From Bacillus sp. X1(2014) (GTDB lineage Bacteria; Bacillota; Bacilli; Bacillales_B; DSM-18226), in assembly GCF_007678255.1 (NCBI RefSeq), contig NZ_VEED01000007.1:221328-285327 (forward strand): a DNA stretch of 64,000 bases, read 5' to 3'. A model generated the notes under the pieces. The model did not search any database. It had not been told where the DNA came from and was given only the letters and a program-made list of their open reading frames with translations. Positions 1 to 10,044 of this stretch are shown here, in pieces. Both the position numbers and the translations under genes were made by a program. Numbering within the stretch: position 1 is the stretch's first letter; each line of letters opens with the position of its first letter.

Positions 1-74
1 CTTATTCACTTTCATTCGGGAAGATATGTTTCCATTTGTGTAATTCTCACAAGTCCCCTCGAATCAAAACATCT

Positions 75-1262
75 CTAAACTCTATTTGGTACAAACGCTT
101 CCTTTTTAATTTTCAAACTTAATTCAGGAATATCTAAAAACTTCTTTATTGTTAAGGCACAAGCGCCCATTACACATGCGTTCGTACCGAGATCTGAAAT
201 GAATATTTCTTTATAATTACTAATTGAAGTTTTTAAGTTTAATTTAATGGTATTCATGGCATCCGGAATCAATTTCAATAACTCACTATTTAATACCAGT
301 ATTTCAGGATTCAGTATATTAATTATATTATTTAGTCCAATAGATACATACTTAATAAACTCGTCCAATTGAGACATAACTGCTGGATCCCTGGCAATAA
401 CAAGATTTTTGATATCCTGGTGGGTCAATTTTGGTTTATCAATTATTTCAGATAAATTTTTAAAGAAACTGTCTTCAGAGGCATATAACTCCCAACAACC
501 GGTTTTTCCGCAATTACAAAGTTTTCCATCAGGAGAAATGATCATGTGACCCATTTCCCCTGCAAATCCATGGTACCCTTTTACTAGTTCCCCGTTGAAC
601 AAAAAACCAAGACCTATACCGGAAAACATACTTAGGCTGATTAGGTCGTTACTTTGATGGAAATGAAATACTTTTTCTGCAAATGCACATAAATTTGCAT
701 TATTTTCAACATAAACTGCTGTATTTACATTTTTCTCTAAATCACATTTTAAGTCCTTGTTATACCATTTATGATGTGGAACAAATGAGATCGTTCCGTC
801 ATTCTTCACAGTTCCATGAATTCCTATTCCCACACCAACAATTCCAAAACGACATTGGGAAAATTTTTCTTGGTATCCTCTAATTTTATTAATTAAAATT
901 TGAAGAATCTTATCATAGTTTGAATTCTCTAACTCTACGTTATTCGAATGAACTGGATTTCCTATTAAATCAGATACAGTAAATGTAATATACCGAAAGT
1001 CCAGATCAATACCTATGACATAACCAGCATGTTGATTAAGTGAAAGCATAATCGGCTTTCTTCCCACTTGGTTATACTCTTGATGAGATTCAATTATTAA
1101 TCCTTCCTCTAATAATTCCGCTGTCTGTGAAGAAATCGTTGCCTTTGTTAGTTTTGTGATATTTGCTAATTCAGACCTAGAGATCAACCCATGCTTAATA
1201 ATTTTACTTAAGACCAAGCTTTTATTTATCTTCTTAAGATAAGCAGCAACACCAATTTCCAT
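75..1262 (-). CDS. ROK-family transcriptional regulator (XylR/NagC-like)
   Basis: The protein has an N-terminal winged helix-turn-helix (about residues 10-65) followed by a ROK sugar-kinase-like domain. The ROK signature is clear: GEMGHM and then the zinc-binding cysteine cluster CNCGKTGC near residue 250. It most likely represses sugar genes and responds to a sugar. It is the last gene of a GH3-GH2-ROK run, about 70 bp after the beta-glucuronidase stop, so local control of that operon is the simplest role. I chose the ATG at 1262 because GGTGAG lies 4 bp upstream; a GTG at 1274 is in frame but has no better ribosome site. About 395 aa, normal for the family. The effector cannot be read from the sequence. 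Confidence 0.88.
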   Translation of the reverse strand: MEIGVAAYLKKINKSLVLSKIIKHGLISRSELANITKLTKATISSQTAELLEEGLIIESHQEYNQVGRKPIMLSLNQHAGYVIGIDLDFRYITFTVSDLIGNPVHSNNVELENSNYDKILQILINKIRGYQEKFSQCRFGIVGVGIGIHGTVKNDGTISFVPHHKWYNKDLKCDLEKNVNTAVYVENNANLCAFAEKVFHFHQSNDLISLSMFSGIGLGFLFNGELVKGYHGFAGEMGHMIISPDGKLCNCGKTGCWELYASEDSFFKNLSEIIDKPKLTHQDIKNLVIARDPAVMSQLDEFIKYVSIGLNNIINILNPEILVLNSELLKLIPDAMNTIKLNLKTSISNYKEIFISDLGTNACVMGACALTIKKFLDIPELSLKIKKEAFVPNRV

Positions 1263-1332
1263 AAAACTCACCACTATTCAAACAAAATATTTATATTAAA
1301 CAACTATTTATGAGCTTATGATAGGCTTGGTT

Positions 1333-3120
1333 TTATCCCTTATAGTTAAAATCAGGTATTTCTGTCCAACGTCTTCGCAGCTCATGGGCAGCATATTTTG
1401 GTTTCCGGTCGCGAGTAAAAATGCCTTTTTTGTTTCCTTGAACTCGAACAATTCCTTGGCCTGTTGCAAAATCAGCAAAGTTCCATACCTGCTCTCCAAC
1501 AAATTGTTTAAATTCATCAAACACTTCGTGATTTGCCCGATAGAATTCTACTTGATATTCTTCCGTAAACATAACAGGTTCTACATCATGCAAGCCAGCC
1601 ACCGTATCAGCCCCATACTCGGTCATCATAAATGGTTTGTCGGGGCATCGTTTAAGCCAAGCATTAAATTCTGCACGAAGCTTTTCTTTAGCCGAGATCA
1701 AATCACCACCGTCAACATACCAGCCGTAGTATCGATTAAAGGCAAGGATATCCAGCAATTCCGCAATTTGATCCTTTTCAGGTGAGGATTGAATTTCAGT
1801 AACAATGGTAACAGGACGTTTTTGCGGGTCCAGCTCTTTGGCAAGCTCTATTAGTGGCTTAAAATACTCATATGCTCCCTCTTCTTCTGTTGCAGCTTCA
1901 TTAGCGATATTCCACATCACGACAGATGGATGGTTTTTGTCACGCGTGATTAGTTCCTTGATCACCTGTTGATGATGTTCGAAGGTTTTAAGCTCTTTCC
2001 AGGTTTCCCGTTTCGGTCCACCTAAAAAGACCACCAACATGTTCAAGTGCATCCCCACTGCTGGTACTTCATCAATGATCACAAAACCTTCCCGGTCAGC
2101 AAGGCGCATGATTTCTTCTGAATATGGGTAATGCGCTGTACGGAATGAGTTAGCTCCCATCCATTTCATCAGGTTGAAATCCATCACGTTAGCGGCTTCA
2201 TCAAAGCCTCTTCCATGAATCGGCGTATCTTCGTGCTTGCCAAAGCCTTTAAAATAAAATGGCTTATTATTAATGAGGAACTTTCCATCTTTGATCTCTA
2301 CTGATCTCACACCAAATGGTTGTTGATAGAGATCGATCGTTTCTCCATCTTTTTCTAGTTCTACTTGGAGTGTGTACAAATAAGCATTTAATGGCTCCCA
2401 TAGTCTTACATTGGGTATGTGAATTTTGCCAGCAGATCCTTCTGCTTCACCTACTACAACACCAGATTCGTCTATAGCCTTTACATTTACTTGTGCTGTA
2501 CCGGCTGCCTCAATTGAATAGTGAACATGCCCATTTATATCCGTAACAATCGTTACATCCTCAATATAAGTAATCGGCGTTGTATAAATTTTCACGGGAC
2601 GGTGCAAGCCCGCGTAGTTGAAAAAGTCAAAATTTGGCTGATTGCGTTTCACTTTGCCAACACCAGGAATTTCCTTTTCTATGACTGTACCAACCGGTAA
2701 AGTCGAGTAATCCACTATATTGTTGACAGCAACCGTTAATCGATTTTTTCCTTTTTGTAAAAATGTATTTAATTCTGCCTCAAAAGGTAAGAAGCCGCCC
2801 TTATGCTCGGCAACAAGCTCTCCATTGACATACACCTTAGCTAGATGGGTGGCAGAACCGAATCGCAAAACCACACGTTCTGATTGAAGCTTTGATGGAA
2901 CAGTAAATTCCCGTTCATACCATACCCAGCCAACATGATCGCGTATATTTGCATTTACTCCAATATCATTAAAAGAAGATGGAACAGCCATGCTCATTGA
3001 GTCGGTTAATTTTGCATTTTGCCAGTTTTCCTGAAAACCATTTCCCGAATCAAGCTTAAAATTCCATATCCCATTTAGATCAATAATACTCCGTGTTTCA
3101 GTAACGATAGGATATAACAT
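1333..3120 (-). CDS. uidA: Beta-glucuronidase, glycoside hydrolase family 2
   Basis: A 595-aa protein with the GH2 layout: an N-terminal jelly-roll sugar-binding domain, an immunoglobulin-like domain, then a TIM barrel. The acid/base Glu lies in WNIANEAA (near residue 410) and the nucleophile Glu in MMTEYGAD (residue 501). Both contexts, and the length, match bacterial beta-glucuronidase (E. coli UidA is 603 aa). It hydrolyses beta-D-glucuronides. No signal peptide is visible, so it is cytoplasmic and acts on imported glucuronides. It starts 53 bp after the GH3 gene, with AAGGAG before its ATG, so the two are probably co-transcribed. Beta-galactosidase is a less likely alternative because the short length and active-site context fit GUS better. 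Confidence 0.9.
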   Translation of the reverse strand: MLYPIVTETRSIIDLNGIWNFKLDSGNGFQENWQNAKLTDSMSMAVPSSFNDIGVNANIRDHVGWVWYEREFTVPSKLQSERVVLRFGSATHLAKVYVNGELVAEHKGGFLPFEAELNTFLQKGKNRLTVAVNNIVDYSTLPVGTVIEKEIPGVGKVKRNQPNFDFFNYAGLHRPVKIYTTPITYIEDVTIVTDINGHVHYSIEAAGTAQVNVKAIDESGVVVGEAEGSAGKIHIPNVRLWEPLNAYLYTLQVELEKDGETIDLYQQPFGVRSVEIKDGKFLINNKPFYFKGFGKHEDTPIHGRGFDEAANVMDFNLMKWMGANSFRTAHYPYSEEIMRLADREGFVIIDEVPAVGMHLNMLVVFLGGPKRETWKELKTFEHHQQVIKELITRDKNHPSVVMWNIANEAATEEEGAYEYFKPLIELAKELDPQKRPVTIVTEIQSSPEKDQIAELLDILAFNRYYGWYVDGGDLISAKEKLRAEFNAWLKRCPDKPFMMTEYGADTVAGLHDVEPVMFTEEYQVEFYRANHEVFDEFKQFVGEQVWNFADFATGQGIVRVQGNKKGIFTRDRKPKYAAHELRRRWTEIPDFNYKG

Positions 3121-3173
3121 CTTCAGTCTCCTTTTTTAAAATCATAGATCTGTTGAGTAAATTTGATAGTAAA

Positions 3174-5486
3174 TTAATAGTTTCGTAAGATTACATCTTC
3201 TTGAACATTTCCTAATACTTCATTCAGTTGATTTAGGAGGTCATTTAACATATCCTCAGTAAATTTATCTGGATTGAAAGCAACCATTGCGCGTAAAGGC
3301 ATAAATTTCATCATCGCCTGAAACATTTCAAACGAATCCGAGTCTTCGGACATATTTGCAAATGGGCCTCCTTCATTCGCCTTGGTAAGGGTTTCTTGTA
3401 CAATCGGTGAAAGAATTGGATCTGCCACGAGATCACCAATTGTTGTATTTCTATGGACTGATTTTTTTAAAGTAACAGTGGAGTTCACTTTTATACTGCC
3501 TTTTAAAATGATTTCGGTTGAAGACTTACCTACTAGCACTTCGAACAAACCGCTTTCCACATGCCAGTCTTTAATATCAATGTTGTAATAAGCAAATGCT
3601 CTTTTATCCAAAATAAAGGTAACGTCTTGCTCTTCTCCAGGTTGTAGTTCCACCTTTTCAAATCCCTTTAGTTCTTTTTCGGGACGGATGACAGTACTTT
3701 CAATATCCCGTACATATAACTGAACAATTTCCTTTCCAGCAACTACACCCGTATTTTTCACCGTAACCGTCACTTGTACGGTTTCTGTATCATCCATTTC
3801 CGGCTTTCCTATTCTAAGATTTGAATAGTCAAAGCTTGTATAGCTCAAACCATAACCAAATGGGAATAACGGTTCAATTGCTTTAGTATCATAATAACGG
3901 TAGCCGACAAATATTCCTTCCTTGTATTCGACCTTGTCTCCTTCTCCCGGGAAGTTGAGGTAAGAAGGATTATGGCGTAACTCTTTAGGGAACGTCTCAG
4001 CTAATTTTCCACTTGGACTTTCAATCCCAAAAAGTAAATCGGCAATCGCACCGCCTAGTGCCTGTCCTCCAAGATATCCTTCAAGAAGCCCTTTTACTTT
4101 ATCAAGCCACGGCATTTCAATTGGTGCACCATTACTTAATACAACAACTAAATTAGGTTGTACTTCCGAAACAGCTTCTATTAAAATCCGGTGATTGTCT
4201 GGAATTCGGAGATGCTCCCTGTCGTATCCTTCTGACTCATAGCGATCTGGGAGACCAACGAATAGTATTACCACATCCGACTGAGCTGCAGCCTCCTTTG
4301 CCTCTGCTAACAATTTTTCATTTATTAAATCAGTTTTTAGATCGTATCCTTGCGAATAAAGGAAACTTGCATTCGAGGCACTCTTTTCAATTTCCTCAAA
4401 AATATTATCAAGTTTTGTAGGTTTAATATGAGAGCTTCCTCCTCCTTGGTATCTTGGTCTTACAGCGAATTCTCCAATGATTGCAATGGTCCCTTGCTTT
4501 TTTAGTGGGAGAATTTGATCATCATTTTTTAATAAAACCATACTTTCCCTTGCTACTTCTCTAGCTAATTGATGGTGTTCCTCTTTTGCATAGACAGCAT
4601 TTTCTTTTTTGTTATCAACAGCCATAAAAATAATGTTTAATAATCTCTCAACTGCTCTGTCTAGTGTCTGTTCGGAAAGCATACCACTTTTTACGGCGTC
4701 AATAATTTTCTTATCACCGATTCCATTACTTGCTGGCATTTCTAAATCTAATCCAGCTTCTACCCCTTGTGCACGCTCATTTACAGCACCCCAGTCTGAG
4801 ACGATAAATCCTTCAAAGCCCCATTCATCCTTTAATATATCCGTTAATAATGTTTTATTTTCTGAAGCATACGTCCCATTTACTTTGTTATAGGAACACA
4901 TTACCGTCCAAGGTTGTGCTTTCTTAACTGTATGTTCAAAACTGGCAAGATAAATCTCTCTTAAGGTCCTTTCATCAACGATAGCATCGACAGACATACG
5001 ACGATGCTCCTGGTTATTGACTGCAAAATGTTTAAGGGAAGTACCAACTCCCTGTCTTTGAACACCAGTTATATGACTTGCAGCCAATTCGGAAGAAAGA
5101 TAAGGATCCTCTGAAAAATATTCAAAGTTTCTTCCGCAAAGCGGTGAACGTTTAATATTTGCACCAGGACCAAGTAGGACAGCTACATTCTCTGCCTGAC
5201 ATTCTTCACCTAATGCAGTTCCTACTTTTTCAATTAGTGAACGATTCCATGTACTTGCAAGACCTACTGCTGATGGGAAGCATGTTGCCGGTACACTATC
5301 ATTAAGTCCTAAATGATCAGCACTTAACTGCTGCTTGCGTAGACCATGAGGACCATCTGTAACAAATATCGATGGAATTCCCAATCTCTCTACTCCTTTT
5401 AACTCCCAAAAATTTAAACCTGAGCAAAGACTTGCCTTTTCTTCAAGTGTCATTTTTTCAATTAATTGTCTAATATTTCTTTTCAT
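3174..5486 (-). CDS. Beta-glucosidase, glycoside hydrolase family 3
   Basis: A 770-aa GH3 enzyme. The N-terminal barrel carries the nucleophile Asp in GFIVSDWG (Asp231) and the substrate-binding run [12 protein letters not shown]. The second alpha/beta domain follows (about 310-530) and a fibronectin-III-like domain lies near 570-650. It has no signal peptide, so it probably cleaves imported beta-glucosides or related glycosides in the cytoplasm. It is the first gene of the GH3-GH2-ROK operon. Its promoter carries the shared GTCGG/GTCGT repeat (5610-5636) and a cre-like site lies between promoter and start. The 100 or so residues after the Fn3-like domain are unusual: they are acidic, Met-rich and of unknown role. 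Substrate could also be a xyloside or arabinoside, which GH3 members accept. Confidence 0.88.
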   Translation of the reverse strand: MKRNIRQLIEKMTLEEKASLCSGLNFWELKGVERLGIPSIFVTDGPHGLRKQQLSADHLGLNDSVPATCFPSAVGLASTWNRSLIEKVGTALGEECQAENVAVLLGPGANIKRSPLCGRNFEYFSEDPYLSSELAASHITGVQRQGVGTSLKHFAVNNQEHRRMSVDAIVDERTLREIYLASFEHTVKKAQPWTVMCSYNKVNGTYASENKTLLTDILKDEWGFEGFIVSDWGAVNERAQGVEAGLDLEMPASNGIGDKKIIDAVKSGMLSEQTLDRAVERLLNIIFMAVDNKKENAVYAKEEHHQLAREVARESMVLLKNDDQILPLKKQGTIAIIGEFAVRPRYQGGGSSHIKPTKLDNIFEEIEKSASNASFLYSQGYDLKTDLINEKLLAEAKEAAAQSDVVILFVGLPDRYESEGYDREHLRIPDNHRILIEAVSEVQPNLVVVLSNGAPIEMPWLDKVKGLLEGYLGGQALGGAIADLLFGIESPSGKLAETFPKELRHNPSYLNFPGEGDKVEYKEGIFVGYRYYDTKAIEPLFPFGYGLSYTSFDYSNLRIGKPEMDDTETVQVTVTVKNTGVVAGKEIVQLYVRDIESTVIRPEKELKGFEKVELQPGEEQDVTFILDKRAFAYYNIDIKDWHVESGLFEVLVGKSSTEIILKGSIKVNSTVTLKKSVHRNTTIGDLVADPILSPIVQETLTKANEGGPFANMSEDSDSFEMFQAMMKFMPLRAMVAFNPDKFTEDMLNDLLNQLNEVLGNVQEDVILRNY

Positions 5487-5501
5487 AGAATCCTCCTTAA
5501 T

Positions 5502-5515
5502 TTATAACGCTTTCA
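5502..5515 (-). promoter_or_regulatory. cre-like CcpA site before the GH3 gene
   Basis: On the minus strand TGAAAGCGTTATAA matches the cre core TGAAANCGNT. It lies between the predicted -10 (5573-5578) and the GH3 start, a position that fits catabolite repression. Confidence 0.55.
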
Positions 5516-5572
5516 TAATTGGATATTACGGATAATATTACTTTTGTTCTAAGTTAACTACCTTTAAATTAC

Positions 5573-5636
5573 ATTTTAAGACACTGGCATTATTTCTACT
5601 ATTCGAATTACGACCACCTATTTTCATTTATCCGAC
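5573..5636 (-). promoter_or_regulatory. Promoter of GH3 operon with GTCGG/GTCGT activator repeat (box 1)
   Basis: Minus strand: GTCGG (5632-5636), 22-bp period, GTCGT (5610-5614), then exactly 31 bp, then -10 TAAAAT (5573-5578). The same arrangement occurs at three other promoters nearby. The repeat ends just before the -35 region, as expected for an AraC-type activator. Confidence 0.7.
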
Positions 5637-6238
5637 TTTTGATGAAATTTTTTGAATGTATAATGGCATAGAGACATAAGTAAAAATGCAGGGATACTTC
5701 CACTAAAAAAAGGAATTAATCCCGGAAACTTAAATGTTATAAAAAAGAAAATTCCTGTAAACACAGCCATTATTAAGGTTGCAATTGGATTAATCGTCAT
5801 TAGGATAACTGCATTTTTAAAGACTCCTTTTACCCCCACATGAAAATGTACAAGAACGGGAAAAATATAAAATAAGGTAAGGAAGAAAATTAAAATCAAA
5901 ATAACATTGGGAATATAAAGTATTTTGAATATTGGGATCGATATGGCTTCTATTATCTTTATATTAAAGTATAGGAAACTTCCTAACGCGATCAGAATCA
6001 AACCGACACCATTACTTTTTAGAAATTCACTTTTATAAACCTTCCAAAACGTTTGAAATACATGAATATCCTGCTTCATTACCCACTTTCGGACAACGGC
6101 GAACATCGCTGCTGTCGCAGGAAAAAAACCTAGCACAATCAGACCAAGAAACGTGAAGACAATCCAAAGCACATTTACGTACATTAATCTCATAACCCAC
6201 TCGGAAAAACGATGAATGCCCTTCATAAAACCTTCCAT
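5624..6238 (-). CDS. YesL-like DUF624 membrane protein
   Basis: A 204-aa integral membrane protein with about five hydrophobic segments. It resembles the DUF624/YesL proteins that commonly sit beside YesM/YesN two-component systems and LplABC-type sugar importers in Bacillaceae. Its biochemical role is not established; an accessory to carbohydrate uptake or sensing is suggested by such neighbours only. The ATG follows GGAGCT at normal spacing. It lies downstream of the permease gene and of a hairpin terminator at 6286-6315, so it depends on read-through or its own weak promoter. The 3' end overlaps the activator repeat of the next promoter. Confidence 0.75.
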   Translation of the reverse strand: MEGFMKGIHRFSEWVMRLMYVNVLWIVFTFLGLIVLGFFPATAAMFAVVRKWVMKQDIHVFQTFWKVYKSEFLKSNGVGLILIALGSFLYFNIKIIEAISIPIFKILYIPNVILILIFFLTLFYIFPVLVHFHVGVKGVFKNAVILMTINPIATLIMAVFTGIFFFITFKFPGLIPFFSGSIPAFLLMSLCHYTFKKFHQKSDK

Positions 6239-6285
6239 TAAGGATAGCTCCTTCCTTTATCGCTGATATAACTCTTTCATTCTAA

Positions 6286-6315
6286 GGAAAATAGCCCTAA
6301 GATAGGGCTATTTTC
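6286..6315 (-). terminator. Terminator after the permease operon
   Basis: GAAAATAGCCCTA and its perfect complement TAGGGCTATTTTC flank a 3-nt loop just after the permease stop. The stem is strong and ends in TTTTC. Confidence 0.75.
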
Positions 6316-6325
6316 GGTCAATATA

Positions 6326-7213
6326 TCATCCTTTTACAGAACCTAATGCAATTCCTTTTACAAGGTATTTTTGGAAAAATGGATACGCAATTAAAATCGG
6401 TAATACCCCTACAACAGCAATCGCCATACGTACACCTGTTGAAGGAATTTCCGAAGCTGCCTGACTGGCATTTGAACCCAAATCACTGGTCGCTAAAAAC
6501 TGAATATCCGCAAGCATCCTGTTTAAAATGTTTTGGATACTGAATAGTTGTGGGTCGGTAATATAAATGAGACCGTTAAACCAGTCATTCCAATAATGAA
6601 TAGTTTGAAGTAATCCAATCGTCGCCAAAATAGGCAGTGATAACGGGAGGACTATGGAGAAAAAGGTCCTGAATTCACCTGCTCCATCCATCCGTGCTGA
6701 TTCAATCACGGGCTCTGGAATGGAAGTTATAAAAAATGTCCTCATTAATAATACGTTAAAACCATTCATAAGCAGACCGGGTACAATTAAAGCCCAAATC
6801 GTATTTTTCAAATCAAAGATTTGTGTGTAAACCAGATAGGTTGGTACAAGTCCACCGTTGAATAATAAGGTAAAGAAGACAATGAAAGCAAAAACATTTC
6901 TGTAAGGTAAATCTCGCCGTGAAAGTGCATATGCCAAAAACGCAGTTATAGCCAAACTAACAACCGTTCCAAATACAGTTACGAAAATTGTAATACCGTA
7001 AGCCCTTAAGATACTTGATGAATTATTTAATAAATACTCATAAGCTGCAAAGCTAAATTCTCTAGGAAAAAAGGAATACCCGTCCTTCAAGATGACTGTT
7101 TCTCCTGTAAGAGAAGAAGATAAAAGAATGATAAACGGAATGATGCTGCCTGCTGCGAGTATAATTAAAAAGATATGAGAAACCCATTGCGTAATTCGAT
7201 CAGATTTATACAT
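6326..7213 (-). CDS. Carbohydrate ABC transporter permease, LplC/YtcP type
   Basis: A 295-aa permease with six predicted membrane segments. The permease loop signature is present near residues 185-210 (ESARMDGAGEFRTFFSIVLP). The C-terminal end LVKGIALGSVKG is typical of the LplC/YtcP branch of the CUT1 family. It pairs with the upstream permease (17-bp gap) and with the binding lipoprotein encoded before that. The substrate is likely a di- or oligosaccharide. No ATPase gene is nearby, so it probably uses a shared MsmX-type ATPase encoded elsewhere, as related Bacillus systems do. The start is supported by GGAGG 8 bp upstream. Confidence 0.88.
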   Translation of the reverse strand: MYKSDRITQWVSHIFLIILAAGSIIPFIILLSSSLTGETVILKDGYSFFPREFSFAAYEYLLNNSSSILRAYGITIFVTVFGTVVSLAITAFLAYALSRRDLPYRNVFAFIVFFTLLFNGGLVPTYLVYTQIFDLKNTIWALIVPGLLMNGFNVLLMRTFFITSIPEPVIESARMDGAGEFRTFFSIVLPLSLPILATIGLLQTIHYWNDWFNGLIYITDPQLFSIQNILNRMLADIQFLATSDLGSNASQAASEIPSTGVRMAIAVVGVLPILIAYPFFQKYLVKGIALGSVKG

Positions 7214-7230
7214 TCTGCTTCACCTCCAGA

Positions 7231-8208
7231 TTAAAATAATGCATTGTCTTTACTTTTTCTACGGACGAGATAATTGGATAACAGGACCAGTACAAATCCA
7301 ACGATAGATTGATAAAGACCGGCTGCAGCGGACATCCCGATATCCCCAAGCTGCATTAATCCTCGGTATACATAGGTATCAATAACATTCGTTGTGTCAT
7401 AGATTGCACCCGAATTCATTGGTACTTGATAGAACAAACCGAAATCAGAGTAGAAAATCCGGCCTATTGACAGTAATGTCATCATGATAATGACTGGCAT
7501 AATCGATGGAATGGTAATATGAATAATTTGATGCCATTTATTCGCCCCATCTAAAGTGGCTGCTTCATAGTACTCCTGGTCGATCCCGATAATAGCCGCC
7601 AAATAAATGACACAGAGGAATCCGACACCCTTCCATAAATTTATGAAGGTTAATATATAGGGCCAATATTTTGCTTCGTTATACCATGAAACTCCATCCA
7701 GCCCAAGTAAAGGCAGAATCGTTCTATTCAGATAACCCACATCTTCGCTTAAAAAGGCAAATCCCAGATAACTGACAATAACCATCGAGATCAAGAAGGG
7801 CAATAGAATAACACTTTGATAAAAGCTTTTCGCGAGCTTATTTTTAATTTCATTGAGCATTATGGCTATCCCAATTGCCAGTATCGTATTTATGATAATA
7901 AATCCTCCATTATAGAGAATAGTATTTCGGGTAATAACAAAGGCATCTCTTGAACTAAATAGGTACTCAAAGTTTTTAAAACCTATCCAATCACTCGCGA
8001 AGATTCCTTTCGCATAGTTAACATCTTTAAAAGCAATGACCAAACCGAACATTGGTAAATAATTGTTGATCAGTAAATAAATTAATCCAGGTACCATCAT
8101 GATAAAAAGAGGTAAAAACCTTTTAAACTTGATCATCCTGTTATTTACCTTTTTAGTTGGTATCGCCTGGATGCTTGCTTTCATTTTCTTCACTGTCACT
8201 TCTGACAT
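7231..8208 (-). CDS. Carbohydrate ABC transporter permease, LplB/YteP type
   Basis: A permease with six membrane segments; the EAA-like loop reads YYEAATLDGANKWHQ, characteristic of the LplB/YteP branch of CUT1 importers. It forms the heterodimeric channel with the next gene. I chose the ATG at 8208 (MSEVTVKK, 325 aa) because GGGGGAAAAAGG lies directly before it; an upstream in-frame start at 8259 lacks a ribosome site. It has its own promoter with the GTCGG/GTCGT repeat at 8313-8339, separate from that of the binding protein, and a strong hairpin separates the two genes. Confidence 0.88.
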   Translation of the reverse strand: MSEVTVKKMKASIQAIPTKKVNNRMIKFKRFLPLFIMMVPGLIYLLINNYLPMFGLVIAFKDVNYAKGIFASDWIGFKNFEYLFSSRDAFVITRNTILYNGGFIIINTILAIGIAIMLNEIKNKLAKSFYQSVILLPFLISMVIVSYLGFAFLSEDVGYLNRTILPLLGLDGVSWYNEAKYWPYILTFINLWKGVGFLCVIYLAAIIGIDQEYYEAATLDGANKWHQIIHITIPSIMPVIIMMTLLSIGRIFYSDFGLFYQVPMNSGAIYDTTNVIDTYVYRGLMQLGDIGMSAAAGLYQSIVGFVLVLLSNYLVRRKSKDNALF

Positions 8209-8275
8209 CCTTTTTCCCCCTTGCTGATTAAAGTGATTCCGCTTACAAGTAACTTTCAATTCTTACTATAATTTT

Positions 8276-8339
8276 ATTTTATTAAACTAAGTCTATTGAA
8301 ACTATCCATAATACGACTTCTTATTTTCGATTATCCGAC
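8276..8339 (-). promoter_or_regulatory. Promoter of permease genes with box 1 repeat
   Basis: Minus strand: GTCGG (8335-8339), 22-bp period, GTCGT (8313-8317), 31 bp, -10 TAAAAT (8276-8281). Spacing is identical to the GH3 and binding-protein promoters. Confidence 0.7.
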
Positions 8340-8375
8340 TATTGGGAACGTGAAATCCTCTCAATACAAGCCAGT

Positions 8376-8408
8376 AAAAAAGAGAGCTAGCACTACTAGC
8401 TCTCTTTT
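8376..8408 (-). terminator. Terminator hairpin between binding protein and permease genes
   Basis: AGAGAGCTAG and its complement CTAGCTCTCT flank a 5-nt loop, with A-runs upstream and T-runs downstream on both strands. It follows the binding-protein stop at once and should cut or attenuate transcription before the permeases. Confidence 0.8.
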
Positions 8409-8414
8409 CTCACC

Positions 8415-9908
8415 TTACTTCTCTTTCCACTTATCAAATTGTTTTTGTTTTTCCGCAATAATTTTCCCCAGACCTGATGCTTTAAGCTTACTATTAAATT
8501 CCGGCAAACTTTTCTCAGGATTTAGAGTACCGGATTCAAGTCCTAGCTTGTACTGATTTAATACGTTTGTAGTTGCAGCAATTTCTGTTTTTACTTGATC
8601 TGGATTGAACGTAAAGCCAAATGCTGGAGAAAAAATGGCTGAATCGTTATGTTCTTTCATTATATCCCAGTAATTTGCAGGGTTTCCTTCCCAAGGATAA
8701 GTCAAGAAGTTATTTCCAATTTCCCACTGGTTAAAAGCATATTTTGATTCCTTAACGCCTTCCGGCAATTTAATCGTTCCATCCGAATTTTTCACATAAT
8801 GTTTACCTTCCACGCCAAGATCTAGTAAATTCATAATGTCTTTATCCGTATAAAGTAAATTGATAAATTCCATCGCTTTTTCAGGATTTTGACTGCTTCT
8901 CGCAATAGACATGTTGAAGCCAGTGGCTGCATCTGTGTACGAATAAACATCCGTTAATTTTACCGAAACCATGTCATATCCAGTTATTCCCTTCTCTTGT
9001 ACATCAAAACCTGGCTTCATCTTAGCGAAATAGCCAAATCCTTTATTTGCTTTAACAAGATTAGCGGCAGATTCTTTTGATGTGGCTGAATCCTTAATGA
9101 TATAACCCGCTTGGAACCACTTTCGTGCTAATTTAACTGCTTCTACATATTGCGGGTCTTTAAACATATTTACAATTTTCTTATCTTTAAATGACACCAC
9201 TCCAAGGTTGTCCCCTAGCACATCAAATTTTCCAGCAGTAATTGCGGTGGCAACCGATGTTCCCATTGATGTGTTGACTACTGGTGTTAATGTTGGTTCT
9301 TTTTCTTTGACCATTTTAAAAACATCTTCCAAGTCCGTAAATGTTTTAATATGAGAAAGATCGATCTTATATTTGTCGACTAAATCCTTTCTCATAGCAA
9401 AGCCATAATATGAACCCCAGTCTCTTATACTTGGAATACCGTAGATTTTCCCGTTAACTTTATTACCTTCTAAAAGACGTTTGGGAACCATATTAGAAAT
9501 TCCTTGCCCATGTGATTGGAGCAAATCATCTAATGGAAGGTATTGACCTTTTGCTGCTTGTGTATTGTAGCCATAGAATGATGAAGACATGATTAAATCC
9601 AGCTTTTCGTTGCTTGTTAACATTAAATTTTGTTGCTGTTGCCATGCAGCGCCACTTATTGGGACTAATTTAACCTTAGCATTAATCTTCTTTTTAGTAA
9701 TTTTATTAATTTCTTCTTGAACCAATGGAAGTTCATCTATTTTTGTATTTAATGTTAAATAAGCCATTGTAATTTCATATGGCTTATTATTGGAGCCAGT
9801 TCCGTCCTTATTACTTGTACTGCTTTCCTTGGAACTGCACCCAGCCAAAACCAAAAGCACAGACATAATAATCATTAATAACTTTGTAAATGACTTAATA
9901 CTCTTCAA
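8415..9908 (-). CDS. Extracellular solute-binding lipoprotein, LplA/YtcQ type
   Basis: About 497 aa. It begins with a lipoprotein signal: basic residues, a hydrophobic run, and the lipobox LVLAGC, so the mature protein is tethered outside the membrane. The remainder resembles family-1 sugar-binding proteins of the LplA/YtcQ group and delivers oligosaccharide to the two permeases encoded downstream. I chose the TTG at 9908 because GGGGGAAAG precedes it; translation from an earlier in-frame TTG at 9968 would add about 20 residues and overlap the cre site. Regulation: box 1 repeat at 10018-10044 and a near-perfect cre at 9954-9967 just past the predicted transcription start. Confidence 0.88.
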   Translation of the reverse strand: MKSIKSFTKLLMIIMSVLLVLAGCSSKESSTSNKDGTGSNNKPYEITMAYLTLNTKIDELPLVQEEINKITKKKINAKVKLVPISGAAWQQQQNLMLTSNEKLDLIMSSSFYGYNTQAAKGQYLPLDDLLQSHGQGISNMVPKRLLEGNKVNGKIYGIPSIRDWGSYYGFAMRKDLVDKYKIDLSHIKTFTDLEDVFKMVKEKEPTLTPVVNTSMGTSVATAITAGKFDVLGDNLGVVSFKDKKIVNMFKDPQYVEAVKLARKWFQAGYIIKDSATSKESAANLVKANKGFGYFAKMKPGFDVQEKGITGYDMVSVKLTDVYSYTDAATGFNMSIARSSQNPEKAMEFINLLYTDKDIMNLLDLGVEGKHYVKNSDGTIKLPEGVKESKYAFNQWEIGNNFLTYPWEGNPANYWDIMKEHNDSAIFSPAFGFTFNPDQVKTEIAATTNVLNQYKLGLESGTLNPEKSLPEFNSKLKASGLGKIIAEKQKQFDKWKEK

Positions 9909-9953
9909 CTTTCTTTCCCCCTTATTCTTTTTGATCTGTTGAAAACTCTTTTT

Positions 9954-9967
9954 TGAAAGCGTTGTCA
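9954..9967 (+). promoter_or_regulatory. cre site (CcpA) before the binding-protein gene
   Basis: TGAAAGCGTTGTCA fits the cre consensus TGWAANCGNTNWCA at every position. It lies just downstream of the predicted -10 (9981-9986), so CcpA binding would block initiation or early elongation. Confidence 0.8.
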
Positions 9968-9980
9968 ACTATCTAGTTTT

Positions 9981-10044
9981 AGTATAGAGGATGGGTAGAA
10001 ATACACTTACTAAAAAAACGACATTTTATTTTTGTTATTACGAC
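9981..10044 (-). promoter_or_regulatory. Promoter of binding-protein gene with box 1 repeat
   Basis: Minus strand: GTCGT (10040-10044), 22-bp period, GTCGT (10018-10022), 31 bp, -10 TATACT (9981-9986). The upstream half overlaps the end of the response-regulator gene. Confidence 0.7.
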